Source: Ilex aquifolium (lineage: Eukaryota; Streptophyta; Magnoliopsida; Aquifoliales; Aquifoliaceae). From it: a stretch of 64,000 nt of DNA. The position numbers and the translations under genes are program-made. The DNA lies in the NCBI GenBank assembly GCA_951799425.1, contig OX637409.1, forward strand, positions 11,814,960-11,878,959, read 5' to 3'. Each line of letters opens with the position of its first letter. Positions within the stretch are counted from its first letter, which is position 1. Shown piece after piece: positions 1 to 11,857 of this stretch. The notes beneath the pieces were generated by a model that had not been told where the DNA came from, did no database searches, and saw nothing but the letters and a program-made list of their open reading frames with translations.

Positions 1-398
1 GCAAACATTCGTAAGCTCCTAAAACTTAAAACATACACACTCTGAGGTGTAAACAGTGACTCGCTGACGATCACAATCACCGACGACTCAGTGTGCCGTC
101 AATCCGTCAATCCCAAGGATGACATCAAACCCGACATGTCCACGACCCTAAGGTCCATAGTGAGTAGAGTCCCCGAGATCTCAAACTCACAACCGTCATA
201 TCTGATCAATGTAGGCCCTAATCCCTAAGGTGGAATTCACCCCTGAGGACTCTTCTAGAGTTATAATATTTAAAACTGTACCATGCACAAAACATGAAAA
301 ATAACAGTATTTGACACGCTCAAGTCAAATAACATGTGTACCCATAAATAAGGAATAAGTGATGTACCGTGGGTCGCTGCCTGATCTCCCGACTCACT
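1..398 (-). pseudogene. Ty3/gypsy aspartic protease remnant, runs off left edge
   Basis: Reverse-strand translation gives a decayed retropepsin. Around 330-270 it reads like the LFD-(S/T)-G-AS active-site box, but the catalytic triplet has become DLS. Further on come the C-E-F-E-I-S and FDVILG-D-L blocks typical of plant chromovirus proteases, followed by a DCDRQRVTVYT block. One frameshift separates the MDLRVVDMSG block from FDVILG. It directly follows the gag-like ORF at 399-1169, so gag and protease are in the usual order on the minus strand, with RT expected beyond position 1. It cannot be functional because of the active-site change and the frameshift. Assignment to a chromovirus (Tekay/Del-like) rests on these motifs and the tRNA-iMet primer site upstream. 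Confidence 0.75.
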
Positions 399-1169
399 CT
401 ATGGTGCAACATCAAAGACCGTTTCCTGGGTCTCCAATGTTGTCGCTTCAGAGTCTTGTTCCTGGCCTTGGCCCATACCTTGGCTCATCCGGTCTGATTG
501 CGGAGTCTCCGCACGTGGCGTACTAGGGACTTGCACAACGCTCTGTAGTTGGGACTGATTTCCCTGGTCCTTAGTGGAATAGGGAAGAACAATATGTGCC
601 TGTGTGAGTCCCACCGACGACTGGGATTGAGAAGTCTCGGAACTCTGTGAGGTTTGCCTCAGGGGGCAATCCTTCTTCCTATGGCCCGGTTGTCGACAAT
701 AGAAACATGTCTTCTGGCCTCCTTGAAACGTTCCCTTGAATTTCTTCCCTCCTTGGGACAAAAGATTTTGGGTTTGAACCCGCTCCTGTGATCCATACCT
801 CCGAGGACAATCCCTCCTCTTATGACCCACTTGGCGACAATGATAACATGGCCCCTGCCCCGCTTGGCTGGGAACCCTGAAGTGCCCACTACTTTGGGAG
901 GTTTGCCCTTGGCCTTGGCCTTGATAGCCGCGGCCCTGCCCCGATGATTCTTGTGGGCTAGATGTCTTTTGCTTTTTCCGTGGCCGTTGATGGCCCATGG
1001 AACTTAAACTCCTTTGGATGGCTTGAGCCCCTTGGTTCAAATTGGCGCTTGCCTGTGCTAGGTTAGCAGCCATCGTACTCACAGCCTCCATATAGGCTTG
1101 TTGGTCCAAAGCCGGTAGTGGTTGGTTGTTCCGTCCACCGCCTAGACGTCCCCTTCCTCTATATGCCAT
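399..1169 (-). CDS. gag: short Gag-like protein with two CCHC zinc knuckles
   Basis: A 256-aa open frame on the minus strand. It begins with an Arg/Gly-rich N-terminus (MAYRGRGRLGGG), has a Gln/Ala segment, then a basic KKQK stretch and two CX2CX4HX4C knuckles: CYHCRQVGHKRRDC near residue 108 and CFYCRQPGHRKKDC near residue 155. The tail is Gln/Ser-rich. Gag packages element RNA, and the knuckles bind nucleic acid. The roughly 200-aa capsid core expected between the N-terminal segment and the first knuckle is absent, so this is an internally deleted gag that kept its frame. The start is the only Met with the usual N-terminus; the primer site lies about 350 bp upstream. The protease remnant follows. 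Confidence 0.75.
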   Translation of the reverse strand: MAYRGRGRLGGGRNNQPLPALDQQAYMEAVSTMAANLAQASANLNQGAQAIQRSLSSMGHQRPRKKQKTSSPQESSGQGRGYQGQGQGQTSQSSGHFRVPSQAGQGPCYHCRQVGHKRRDCPRRYGSQERVQTQNLLSQGGKKFKGTFQGGQKTCFYCRQPGHRKKDCPLRQTSQSSETSQSQSSVGLTQAHIVLPYSTKDQGNQSQLQSVVQVPSTPRAETPQSDRMSQGMGQGQEQDSEATTLETQETVFDVAP

Positions 1170-1520
1170 CTACACACATGTCAAATAGCAATAGAGTACT
1201 AACTTAATATCCCAAGGTAGGGATCAAGTTCAAAACATTGAGAATTCTCTCATCGTGTCCCTAGTAGAGCGAGTGTCTCACACTAGTAGACATTTAACCC
1301 ATGAACTATCCCGTTCATCCTTTTCCGAACCCCCAAGGTTATGTTTTCTAAACCTAGTGTTCCTCTTTTCCATATACATTTTACCATGTATATAATTTAA
1401 ACATAACACATAATCATGTAGCACATAGTCATGTAACAAATAAAACACATAACATGAATGCACATGGAATGCAATGGTGTAAACCCATTCCCCTCAAGCC
1501 CTAGGTAATCGTATACCTAT
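1170..1520 (-). other. 5' leader between primer site and gag
   Basis: Non-coding leader of the left-edge chromovirus remnant, between its primer-binding site and the gag start. It is AT-rich and I see no further motif. Confidence 0.5.
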
Positions 1521-1532
1521 GCTCTGATACCA
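1521..1532 (-). other. primer-binding site, tRNA-iMet type
   Basis: On the minus strand this reads TGGTATCAGAGC, the standard complement to the 3' end of plant initiator tRNA-Met used by chromoviruses. It lies three bases after the LTR terminus (GTCACA, ending at 1536), fixing the orientation and marking the neighbouring LTR as a 5' LTR. Confidence 0.9.
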
Positions 1533-1771
1533 AGCTGTGACGCCCCAAATTTCCGGGGGTCCTTTATTAACCGTTGACCATCCGTCAACCCGCGGAAATA
1601 CTCGTGATAGTCGTATAACCCGACACCACGTCACTCACATGCTTTTAATCGGATTTACCATCCACAAGGTCAATTATACCTTCATTTATGTCCATTTATG
1701 TCATAGAAACCAAAGAAAACAAAGCCCAAAAGCATGGCTAAGCATTTTGAGAATTTCAAGTTTTTGGAAAA

Positions 1772-2164
1772 ACCTTCCGGAAGGTAGATATACACCTACC
1801 GGAAGGTCGCTGAAGGAACTGTTACATGAAAAGGATCAATTTCAAGAACTTCCGGAAGGTCGACATCAGTAGCAAAAACCTTCCGGAAGGTCCATTCCAG
1901 TAGCCAAAACCTTCCGGAAGGTTCATTCCAGAAAACAAAACCTTCCGGAAGAACTCGGCAGTCAAAAAGAAACCCAAGGCAAAACCTTCCGGAAGGTTCA
2001 TTCCAGTAGACAAGTCCTTCCGGTAGGTTTTACTCCAGTAGCTAAAATCCTCCGGAAGGTTTATTCCAGTGGGCAAAACCTTCCGGAAGGTATTAGCCGT
2101 GAACAAGGCATCCAGGGTTTTTAGCAAAACCTTCCGGAAGGCCGACATACACCTTCCGGTAGGT
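1772..2164 (-). repeat. cluster of ACCTTCCGGAAGGT palindromes
   Basis: About twelve copies of the perfect or near-perfect palindrome ACCTTCCGGAAGGT (dyads near 1778, 1884, 1915, 1946 and so on). Three consecutive dyads are exactly 31 bp apart. The linkers repeat a TTCCAGTAGNCAAAA-like phrase. On the minus strand the cluster is followed by a TATA-like stretch (ATAAATGGACATAAATG, near 1700). Confidence 0.9.
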
Positions 2165-3877
2165 TTTCAGACTGTGAGCAAAAATAATGGATTTCTTTCC
2201 CCTCCAAACCATCCTTAAAGCTACCCCATACACTCCAAACTCATCCAACACATGTTTAATGAGATTTTCCATATAATACACAACTCATACGAGCTCTATC
2301 ACAATTCATTCCATATATTTACATCTCAAAATGGAATTCTTACAAAAACTTTACTAAATAACCATAAAAGCCACAAGTCGGCTTTCTTCAACTTTGGGGC
2401 TCGAATTGGGAGCCGTCCGCCGGCGTGAACCCCGCACCTGAAATGTTGTCCCACGAAGGGTGAGCCACGCTCAATAGGATATCCTCCTACAGAGGCTACT
2501 CCCCAACCTAAGTGCATATGAAATGCGCACATGCAACTAATCAACAAGCATCAACCAATCTAACAAGAATATACACCTCAATGTTAGAAAGCTACCATGC
2601 TATACTATGTCATGCCATGATATGAGATGGAACTCACTCATGCACCTTGTCCCGAGTCTTCCCCGACTCACACCACACAATGCAAAAGCCAATGTGTATG
2701 AACCCGTCTATTGACGGAAAAACCCTCCCAATGATCGTTTGAGATAAAAGTTATGTCTTTATAAAAAAATCAAATCATTGTTTGAGGCTACCCATTGGAT
2801 GGGTGTTTTTATATAACAAAATCTTGTGTCTTCCTGGGCAACGGATTTTGGAATCGCACCGCCGGCTCCGTGGGCCTATCTACACTTTTTGGACTTGCAC
2901 CGTCGGAGTGTATGAACCAGTGGTTCCGGGTTTTTCACCCGAGGGAGTGTCTAGCCCTACTTGCTTTACCCGACACAAGTTTTCCTTATGCAATGCAACC
3001 GTGCAACTCAGTCGGATCTTCGATCCCGACTTTCCCGAGTTCACATACCAACCACCAAGATTTGGTGTTTGATCCGCAACACATGCACACACCCACACTC
3101 ATGCCTATGACCCATGAATGCGATGTCAACTCACCCACACATACTCATGTCTTATAACCATGAATGTGATGTACCCATGTGAATGCAATGTAATGTACCA
3201 ATTGCACTCTAACCACATGTTCGATATGTATGAGTGCCATATGAACAATGTCAAGATAAATCTACATATTCATGGTACTTCATATCATAAGCACATAAAT
3301 ACCATAATTCAACACATTATCAATATATAGCAAGCATGCCTATATCAACATTTCATCCAATAACCATTTTCAAACATGTTATCACATAAGCATGCAATTA
3401 ACATAGCAAACTCATCAATACATCATTCTAGGCATTTAATCAAGGAAGTGATCTAAGTCATTTCTCTAATTATTTTGTAAGTGTTAAGGCTCTAACACCC
3501 TTCTTTTCCATACCAACATCTCATATAAGCAACTAAGGTGAGGAATAATCCCAAATAGGAAGAATCCTACACGTCATCATGTATCACAAGAAATTACTCT
3601 AAGTAATTTCTACACCACCATTTCAAGATAGAATATATTGTATCCACTTTCAACATCCATCTAATCATGTCACCAACAACAGGTAAAAGCCCCATTTAAT
3701 CAAGTCACCACCCATAGGTAAGAGTCCTATACAAGGTCTCCTACATCAACCCCTTTTTACATAAACATCATAGCATGAAATAAGCCCAAGACAGCCCATA
3801 AGTTTAACCCAAAACAGTCCGCAATTTCAGCCTCAAGGCAACCACAATTTCAGTCCCCAAACAACCATAAAAAAAAA

Positions 3878-3969
3878 CAGTCCACTAATTAGCCACAAAA
3901 CAATCCACTAATTAGCCACAAAACGTTCCACTAATTAACCACAAAACAGTCCCCAAATTAAGCTACATA
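3878..3969. repeat. 23-bp tandem repeat in LTR-A
   Basis: Four units beginning CAGTCCAC or CAATCCAC at 3878, 3901, 3924 and 3947 (period 23), the last one diverged. A related AACAGTCCATA-type array is in the LTR-A fragment at 37526-37710. Confidence 0.8.
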
Positions 3970-4987
3970 GCAGCCCCGAAATAGGCTATAAACCAGTCCA
4001 CTATTTCATTCACTTCCACAAAGATATACAAGTAACTTCCATATATCAATTGTAAGCTAGAATTTAGCTTAAGTTATTCCTATAATCAATTCTTCATTTC
4101 CTTAAAAACATACAATTCCAATTGTGAATCACACCACCCAAACATGTTATTCCACTTTCGTTCAAATAACAACTTTTATCCTTTAAGGCATTTCATCAAA
4201 CGTCATATAAGCATAATGTCATGTAACCACAAGGTATAGCCCACACACATCAATTATCATCATCAAACTCATGAAATCATGTCTAGTGATTTCTACATAA
4301 CTATACCAAGATAGAATTTATTCTATCCATTTCTTAATATCCACATATCATAATCTCCCAAGAGAATTATAAAGCAACCACCTCTAAATGTCAATTCCAT
4401 TTAGTATTTCACGTAACCAATTTTCCCATATCCATTTTCTACACTTCAAGTTCCTTTATGAAATTTACCCAACAAGTAAATATATACACCCATTTCATAC
4501 CAACCTTGCTTAGCACATTTGGTACCCATTTCCCACACATAAAATGCATTAGTGGTACATTAAACTAGAGAATGTGATTTAAATCATACCAACCATTCTC
4601 AATACCCATTTCACCCAATTAACCACAATAGGCAAGTGATACATATATATGTACACCTACCCATTCCATATAACCTTCCTAGGTTGGAAATAAACCTAAG
4701 TAGGAAGAAACCCTACCTCTTGTAGCGTGTAGAATCGCCGTGGGAAGCTCCTAGAACTCAAAGCAAGCTTGAATCCTTCACTTCCAAATTTTTGGCCCTC
4801 CAACGTTCGGTGAAAACCGTCGTTTTTGGTACCCACGCGTAGCCCTCGACGCGTAGAGCAACTCTTGTTCTTGGCCCGAGTCGATTTGAGCGCTAGAACG
4901 GAGTAGATCGTAGAGAGAAGGTGGAGTTTTCTCTCATTTTCCCTCTCTTCTTTTCTCTCGGCTGAAACCGGCTGAAGTGTGAAGGAG

Positions 4988-5024
4988 AAGTCTGATTTTT
5001 CAGACTTTAGGCCCCTATTTATAT
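4988..5024 (-). promoter_or_regulatory. LTR-A core promoter: TATA box plus inverted repeat
   Basis: On the minus strand a TATA box (ATATAAATAG, 5015-5024) is followed by AAGTCTGA-aaaa-TCAGACTT (arms 4988-4995 and 5000-5007). Equivalent inverted repeats with different arm sequences follow the TATA box in other LTR-A copies. Confidence 0.75.
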
Positions 5025-5412
5025 TTTTAGGATACTTGGCCCACAATTGGCCACACGTCCCTTTTAATTCCGGGTCCGTTTTAATCCCGAAACGATTAAA
5101 TTTCGCTCCGGTTTGAGTTCAAAATATTTTTATTTTAACTTGCCTCTAATATTTCCCCAAACTTTAAAATTTTATAAAAATTTCGTGTACGGGGTCACCC
5201 GAGGCCCGTTCGTCTCGTAAAACGCGAAAAATCCGACTATCTCGGAATTCAACGAAATTTGACGTGGTAACTAGATTTCGCGAGACGAATCCAACGGTGA
5301 AATCCGTTTCGTCATTCGAGATCTAGAAAAATTCAGTTTTTCAACTAGTCCCGAAGTGGCAATTCACCTATTGCCCTTGTTCGTCAAAGTTTAAATTTTC
5401 CGGGGTTTCACA

Positions 5413-6623
5413 TTATAATTATTGATGATGTTCGTAACACGATGCAGCAGAGTGATAAATACACGGTGCACTGAGTAGTTCAGCCTGAGCTCTAAGGCTC
5501 TTGTGAATAGGATCGAGGGAATGGAATTATCACGCAGAAGATATATAGTGTTTCACCAGCTCAGGAGCTCGGCTAATCCACTCTCAAATGAGTCTCTTAC
5601 TCCTGGGGAATATATTAATAATGGGGGGTTTTACAGAGAGTATATGAGTGAGACTACAATTGCTTCTTGTTTATGTTGAGGGTTTTGCCTCTTATTTATA
5701 GTTGCCTCTGGGCCTAGCCTGATTTATGGTGAGATCCTTGCTTTTTTCTCGTAATGGTTGCTTGTATTGTGCAACGGCTATGGTGAGTGTTGGGGTAGTT
5801 ACAAACCTTCTGCCTGGATAAGCGATTGCCCTTATCGTGGTGATGCTTAGTGGGGGCCAGCTGTCTTTTATGATGCCTTTCCTGAGATGCAATGCAGATG
5901 CAGATGCAGAGAGCTCGAGGTCTGAAACTAAGGTCTATGGGCAACTTAGATTAACTGAGCTCTCGACTTAAGAGATCATGACTTGTGTTACCGAACTCAA
6001 CCTTAAGGTACCATCAGTTGCCCCCCAGTCCCTAGTTAGGCAGGGTAGTATGAGCTGGGACTGAGCTATGTCTTCGGTGAGTGAGGTTGCCTTGGGATGA
6101 ACTCGAGATGCGCATGATGGGACATTTTTCAATTGTTATGGTGGACATGCACTCATTTTCTCCTCATTTCTCACGCATGTACCCTAGCTTAAGGCTCCAC
6201 GTGTCCATCCGTACGCTTAGCTTTAAATACATCATCAGGTAAAACCACCTCCTTTATTGTCTTTGAACTCTCTTCGTCTTCTCTCTTTCCAAATTTTTCT
6301 TTCCTCTCTCTCGATTTCATCTTCTCCAATTCACTTGAGATCCATGGTTTTGTAGAAAATTTCCTGAATTTACTCCGAAGGTTCTACGTGGCCGGCTTAA
6401 TTCATTCCTTGGATTTATCCTGGGTTCTTGATTTAACTTCTGGACTTTTCGCTTTTGTTATTTTAAGAATCGAGGTTGGTCCTTGTCTTTCCTTCCTCTT
6501 TTCTTCGACCTTTATTCTACTGCTAGAATTTTTCTCTTTAGTCGTTGGTGCCTTGACCCTTTGGCTCTCAGGGATTGCCTTACTCATGTTCCCTGCCTCT
6601 ATACTTCTTTCAATCTTCCTTTC
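5413..6623. other. unassigned sequence between two retroelements
   Basis: About 1.2 kb flanked by the LTR-A end (5412) and the outer end of LTR-D (6624). No convincing coding frame. Around 6190-6380 it looks like a plant promoter and 5' UTR on the plus strand: a CACGTG core near 6200, TTTAAATACAT near 6230, then a CT-rich stretch. On the minus strand a TATA-like TATAAATAAG lies near 5695. It could be an LTR of an unrecognised family or host flanking DNA. Confidence 0.35.
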
Positions 6624-7664
6624 TGACTTGATCCAAAATGTGTACACCCAAGTGCAGACGGTCAAGTTGTAGTTATAATCCGGTTAAGTCCGGAGTCGAA
6701 TCCACATGGAACTACTGTTAGTGTTTTGAAGTAATTAGTGACAGAGACCAAAGTGACTGGAACCTTTGAGATTTGAAGTTATGATGATTATAGAGTTTCC
6801 TGGTTAGAATATAAGATTCTTTCAAATAAAAGAGTCACCTTTTAGCTCGAGGATCTGAACATGTAGTCAATCACCCGTTGTTCTATTTGTGTTTGAGAAC
6901 TCAATTAACCCCTATGTCAACAACAAGTTAATTGGAGGATAAAGATAGACTGTGAGAATTAAGAGTACGGTTCCGATGTCTTTGTAGAGATTTACAAGAA
7001 TTGTTAGTACCGGGACTCAACCCGTCTACAAACAAGCAAGTAATTCTACAAGTCATCCAACCTCTGTGATGTTATTCCATTCTTAGTTAAAACACAATAA
7101 TAGTGAATATTGAAATGTTGTCATGAAGATCTATCTTGAGTACTTGCAAAGAACCAATGAGTCTTCCTATGCCAAGAGTTAACTTGTCTTAGAAAGGACT
7201 CATGATTGTACAAAGTACCTTAACTTTGCTAGATGCATTCAATCCTTCAATAAGCAATCAAAAGATAAAACATTAAACATAAATGAAATGCACAAATATA
7301 ACTTCCGAATAATTTATACATGTCCATCACCTCTTACTAAAGAGTGAATGCGAAACTACTCACTCTTCATAGCTTTGAGAAAGCTAGAAAAGTGAGTGAT
7401 TCTCATCCCTCTAAGTAGAGGAGTTACAAGATAAAATACACTACACAATAAGCCTATCTTCAATGAAGAATGAGTGAATCACTACCCACCCTTCAAGGCT
7501 ACAAGAAAGCTAGAAAGGTGAGAGAGTTTCACTCCTCTAAGTGAAGAAATAAGCTTTTATAATGGAAGCTAATAAAACTAATAATGAAAGTAAAAGAAAG
7601 CTAGTTACTTTTTGGAGGGTTTCTTCCTCTTCCAAAGATTGTCTTTTACAAGTCCCAAAAGGAG

Positions 7665-7870
7665 TTACTTATAGGCGAGAAGGAGGTAAAAGTTTAGACC
7701 CAAGTGTTTAAAGTCCAAGTGAATGCCACAAAATCCAGATGGAAATCCAATCATTCTGTAGCCTGTTTGGGGAATACGTTCGAACGTTGTATGGCGTTCG
7801 AACATGGAGTCCTGTCTTCTGTGATGATTGTTCGAACGCTGACTGGAGTTTGAACGTAATACTCAAGTGG
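7665..7870 (-). promoter_or_regulatory. LTR-D promoter: TATA box with GTTCGAAC palindromes
   Basis: Minus-strand TATA-like CCTATAAGTAA (7665-7674). Upstream lie CGTTCGAACG-type palindromes from about 7777, the first two dyads 18 bp apart, then more to about 7865. One further copy, at about 10201-10210, was separated from the rest by the LTR-B insertion. Confidence 0.8.
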
Positions 7871-7894
7871 CTTTTGTCCTTCTCATGGAATAGC

Positions 7895-10143
7895 TGCAAT
7901 GTAACACCCCGCATTTTCTTTTTTTATATATGTATATAGATATATAGTAAATAATTGTTGTAAAAATGTGGATATATGTAATGATGTAAGAATAAACTAT
8001 ATAGATTGTAATAGTAGGAGAAATGCTAGAGATGCATATGGATTGGGAAGTTAGAGTTTTCAAGACGTTTAAACTTGGAAAGGGTGATTAGATGAATTTC
8101 TAAATATTTTTAGGTCAAAATAAGGTGTCCATTGAATCCGGAAGGTCGCACAACCTTGGGAGAGGTAATATGAGGTGTATTGGAAGTTAGGAAGTATTCC
8201 GGAGTGAAAACACACTTAGAGAAAATTTGGGTAAAAAAGAGTTGGGACACCTTCTAGTATTTTGGTCATAAATTTTTATACTTATATCCAATTGATCTGA
8301 AATTTTGACAGTAGATAGTAGACATCTAGGGCTATAAAAGTGTATCTCATGAAAATTTTCCAATTCGACCTCTAAATGGGTCAAAAATGCCCTAGAAGTC
8401 GACGTAGCCGAAGTGTACCGGTACACAGTACCGGTACGGTACCGTACCGGTACGACTACTCCAGTAGCTTTACCGTACCGATACCGCGTACTGGTACCAT
8501 ACCGTACCGGTACCGTGTACTGGTACGATTGGTCTGATGCTCACCGAACAATAAAAATCGGGATTTGACCATTTAAAACACCCATTTCCACTACATTCTA
8601 CCCCATTCTTACATTTCACTCTCACCCTAAACATTTTAGAACCCTAGGAGAAGATAAAGGAAAGAAGAAAGAGGAGAAAAGAGATCTCTAGATTGGGCTT
8701 TGGATTTTAACTTTGGAATCTTTGATTCAAGGTAGGGGATTTCTTCTCTTTCTCTTACATTGATGTTAGGGTTAATAAATATGTATGTTTTGATTCTTAA
8801 TGATATGTATTTGCTACGACTTCATTGTTTCTTGGTTCTTTTGCAATTGTTAACATGTTTTACACAAAGTTAGGGTTGAATACCCATGAAATCCCTCTTT
8901 TATTTGAAAAACCCTAGTTTTCAAGAGTGATGGGTTTTCCTCTTGAACTCTTCCTTTATTCTTGATTTCAAAATCATAGTGTTTTGTGTTGAGTAATAAA
9001 ATGATATTGTTGTGATCTCTTGCATTTTTCTTGGTTGGTTATTGAAAATGTCACATGCTTAATTTGGGGATTTTGAGATATACTTGTAAATTGTGAAATT
9101 GGGTTTGGTATTGTATCTCTTATGAGTGTGGGATGACCATGGGTGGCCTTTGACGAGATATCGTAGAGTGGGTAGACGTGTTGCTTGCTCCGTGTGGGTT
9201 GGCATGTTTCCTACCACTCGTAGTGGGGTTAGTGCTTTGGTAAGACTAAACTGCTATTGCTCACGGGTGCCGTGTCAGAGGGTTAGTATACTAATACCTG
9301 GGTTGGATACGTCACTGCCATTGGTGTGGCATACGCCCTTCCTAAAGGATGGATATATTTGATAAGATTTGTGTGGGTGTGTGTGGGTTAGATATTACTC
9401 AATGTGTCGATTCATGGGGTGTGCCTTACATCATGTTTGAGATACATATACATATTGATGGATTGTTGTATTATTGTGGAAAATGGTTTCCTACAAGGAC
9501 TTGTGGGAGTATGGGATTCCACAAGGTTTTGTGGGAAAATGGTTTATATTTTGGAAAATGGATATGTATTGGATCTTGGTTTCTTTTACTGTTTATTTAA
9601 ATTACTATTGCTACTTAAAGTTGAGATCCATTTTAAAATGTCCCTGTTTTACTTCAAAGATTATGTATGCTATTTGTAAAATGAGACCGACCATTTTATA
9701 TGTTTTTATAAACCTTGTTCGAGTTTGGAAGGAATGTTGCTACGGAGCTTAGTGCTCACCCCCTACAAATTACATTTTTCAGATACGGTGCTAGAGGAGA
9801 ACCTCGGAGTTGACGAGCAGGGGTATTGGGAGGCCCCATTCGAGGGAAATCTAGATCCTGAGGTGGACATATAGAGATATAACTTCTTTTGCACTAGACT
9901 AGAGAATTTATTTTGAGATCATGTATTGTCTAGTATTCTGTTTATTCCGCTGCTAAGTTTAAGTATAATTCTTTTGGAATGTAATTGCCATAGCTTGGCT
10001 TATTCTTTTGGGATAATATTGTAAATTCTATGGATGATGAATGGAAAAATTTTCTTATTGATGGATTATATTAGTGCTCTCATTATGTAAATGGTTTTAG
10101 AATGTAATGCCGTCTAGAGTGTGTTTTGGGGTGTTACATGCAA
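7895..10143 (+). mobile_element. solo LTR, family B, with 5-bp target duplication
   Basis: LTR 7900-10138 (2239 bp) starts TGTAACACCCC and ends GGGGTGTTACA. TGCAA flanks it on both sides (7895-7899 and 10139-10143), a clean 5-bp target-site duplication inside LTR-D. No internal region remains, so it arose by LTR-LTR recombination. It carries TACCGGTA palindromes at 8415-8525. Open frames inside it (such as those near 9130-9700) have no recognisable domain and I do not call them genes. Confidence 0.92.
8415..8525. repeat. cluster of GTACCGGTAC palindromes in LTR-B
   Basis: Perfect GTACCGGTAC at 8415-8424, 8428-8437 and 8444-8453 (first two dyads 13 bp apart), then a CTCCAGTAG-like linker and further TACCGTACCG/TACCGGTA copies to about 8525. 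A TATA-like CAATAAAAATC lies about 25 bp downstream on the plus strand. Confidence 0.9.
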
Positions 10144-10397
10144 AATGCCTCGTGCCATCACCCTAGCAATCTCCTGGGGGTCCTCAAATAATTCAAGATG
10201 GCGTTCGAACGTGGATGCTTTGCTTCCTCTTCCTCCAATTCTTTTCCAAAACACGTGGGTGTTGCATGAAAGTTTGATGTTTATTGACTTTAGGCCCTTG
10301 TACAATCTTTTTCCTTGAAATGTTATCATTGAAACTCTATCAAAGCATAATTAGTCTTATAAAAGCATAGTAACTTGCTAATTTTAACTATTCATCA

Positions 10398-11852
10398 CAC
10401 CCCCAACCTAAATATTGCTAGTCCCTTAGTAATACAACAACAATTGAATGGAAAATTATTTACAATGCCATTTTTTAGGTCATCCGGTTGCATTTAGCAT
10501 ATGCAACAAGCTGTTTAAACCCCTAGATTTCCCATAGCAGACAAGTGTTGTCTCGTGGGGGTTTCCAATGAAGCTACCCAGAAACTTCAGTTGAACAAAT
10601 ATGTATGTATAAGATTTTTTGTCAGAGTGAGTTAGCACTATGATTGTTGAGACACTCAACCCTCAATTTTCGACTTGTTTCCCAAACACTTCTCTTTCAT
10701 AGGTACGTACTCTGTGCGAAAATAAACACTTTTTACATTGGTATTTTGAAATTCCCTATGTAGTAAGAATAATCATTCTAGTGACAAGAATTATTATATA
10801 ACAAACATTCTTCTTTATAACCTTCCATGGAAAGCTTTGATTCCACAAACCTTTCTTAGAATGCTCTCAACAAAAATTCCCTCCAATTATAGTGACTTTT
10901 CTCTTAAGAGACATGTGATTAGAAGAAGGTTAATTGTAAATTCACATGCACAACAATTACGGGAGTGAAATCCAAGGAAACAGACTAATCATGTTTGGCA
11001 TAATCTCATGGAAGAATATTGATACAAATAAAGTAATCCTATTTAATATACCCCAAACTTTTGATTGACGACCTACACATGCATCAGACTTGAGATCAAT
11101 TAGGGTTTTTCCCAGGTTGTAATGTGGCCAGGGGTAAGTGGTTAACGAAATGACGGATAGGAAGAGTTCAAAAATGGGTTATCCAATTTGGTTATAGTCC
11201 CGCACATTTTCTCCTTTTCTTCATCTTGTCTTTGGAAAAATCACTCCTACTTCTCTCTTTGGTCATTTTTCATTTTATTCCCTTTTTCTTTCAAATCACC
11301 ATTCTTTGGCTAGATTGACTCATTTTTTTTCTTTGCTCATTTCATTCTACCTTTTTGGTTGCCCTTTTTCTTCTCTTCTCTCTTTTCATACCCAGGAAGC
11401 CCGCCTTTTAGAAAACGTGTAGTAAAATTAGATAACTCGAGTAGGGATTCAGAATTCCTTTGGCTTGGTCAAAGTCATGGTTGTACCGAAAAGAATTATC
11501 ATTTTGAGGCTCAATCATTGCTGACAAGGGATTATGTATCAAAAGATATAGATAAAGCTAAAAAATTCAATAAATGGCCTAAAATCCTTTCTCAAGCATG
11601 TGCACATGTATTTTTCGTATGAACAGATTCTTTATGGGATACATCAATAGACTGCTCTATTTGCATGAATCAAAACAATAATAATGAGATTATTCAAGGA
11701 TAGAAGGTGAAAAATCTTACTTGAGTAAGTATTGATTTTCTCTCAAAAGTATTGCAAGGCTAAAAAAACTTACCATGGTATTCTTCGTTATCTCTACTGG
11801 TTATGTCAGGTTTTCAAAGAATGTCGGTTATATACCAATTCCATTTTCAAGT
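10398..11852 (-). other. non-coding 3' internal region of element D, with purine tract
   Basis: Begins with the minus-strand polypurine tract next to the LTR (plus strand CACCCCCAACCT, 10398-10409). The rest is AT-rich non-coding sequence with pyrimidine-rich blocks (about 11210-11400). Homologous copies are at 45081-46130 and, more distantly, 48420-49330. No coding frame supported. Confidence 0.65.
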
Positions 11853-11857
11853 CTGAG

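Larger units (their letters stand above)
1536..5412 (-). repeat. 5' LTR, family A (left-edge chromovirus)
   Basis: Minus-strand LTR beginning TGTGAAACCCC at 5412 and ending GTCACA at 1536, about 3.9 kb. It is the longest of the LTR-A copies here (the solo copies are about 2.4 and 2.8 kb). It shares with them the ATAAATAGGGG core promoter, a conserved block around 2390-2520 (also at 21140-21240, 51600-51700 and 61590-61680), and the GGGGCGTCACA end. The extra length is in the AT-rich middle (about 3100-4650), which includes a 23-bp tandem repeat. A cluster of CTTCCGGAAG palindromes lies near its 3' end. Confidence 0.85.
6624..10397 (-). repeat. 3' LTR of element D (family D), split by a solo LTR
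   Basis: Begins (plus-strand view) TGACTTGATCC at 6624 and ends ...TATTCATCA at 10397. The sequence after 10397 is the minus-strand purine tract, so internal sequence lies to the right and this is the 3' LTR. Without the nested LTR-B and one copy of its target duplication it is about 1.53 kb. A second copy is at 40302-43935 and matches it closely. It holds a GTTCGAAC palindrome cluster upstream of a TATA box. Confidence 0.85.

Noticed and set aside
1822-2148. Minus-strand open frame with a repeating FRKVL...NLPEGF pattern (also at 35328-35666 and 26418-26711).
   Set aside because: It is the translation of the CTTCCGGAAG palindrome cluster. Palindromes give open frames on both strands with the same repeat; there is no independent sign of coding.
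6388-6672. Hydrophobic 94-aa plus-strand frame.
   Set aside because: It has no ATG at the given start and runs across the LTR-D boundary at 6624.
9126-9752. Four overlapping plus-strand frames of 78-92 aa in the solo LTR-B.
   Set aside because: No domain, no homology between copies in frame, and AT/GT-rich LTR sequence. The block just after them (about 9740-9830) is conserved in the right-edge LTR-B at DNA level, so I treat it as LTR sequence.
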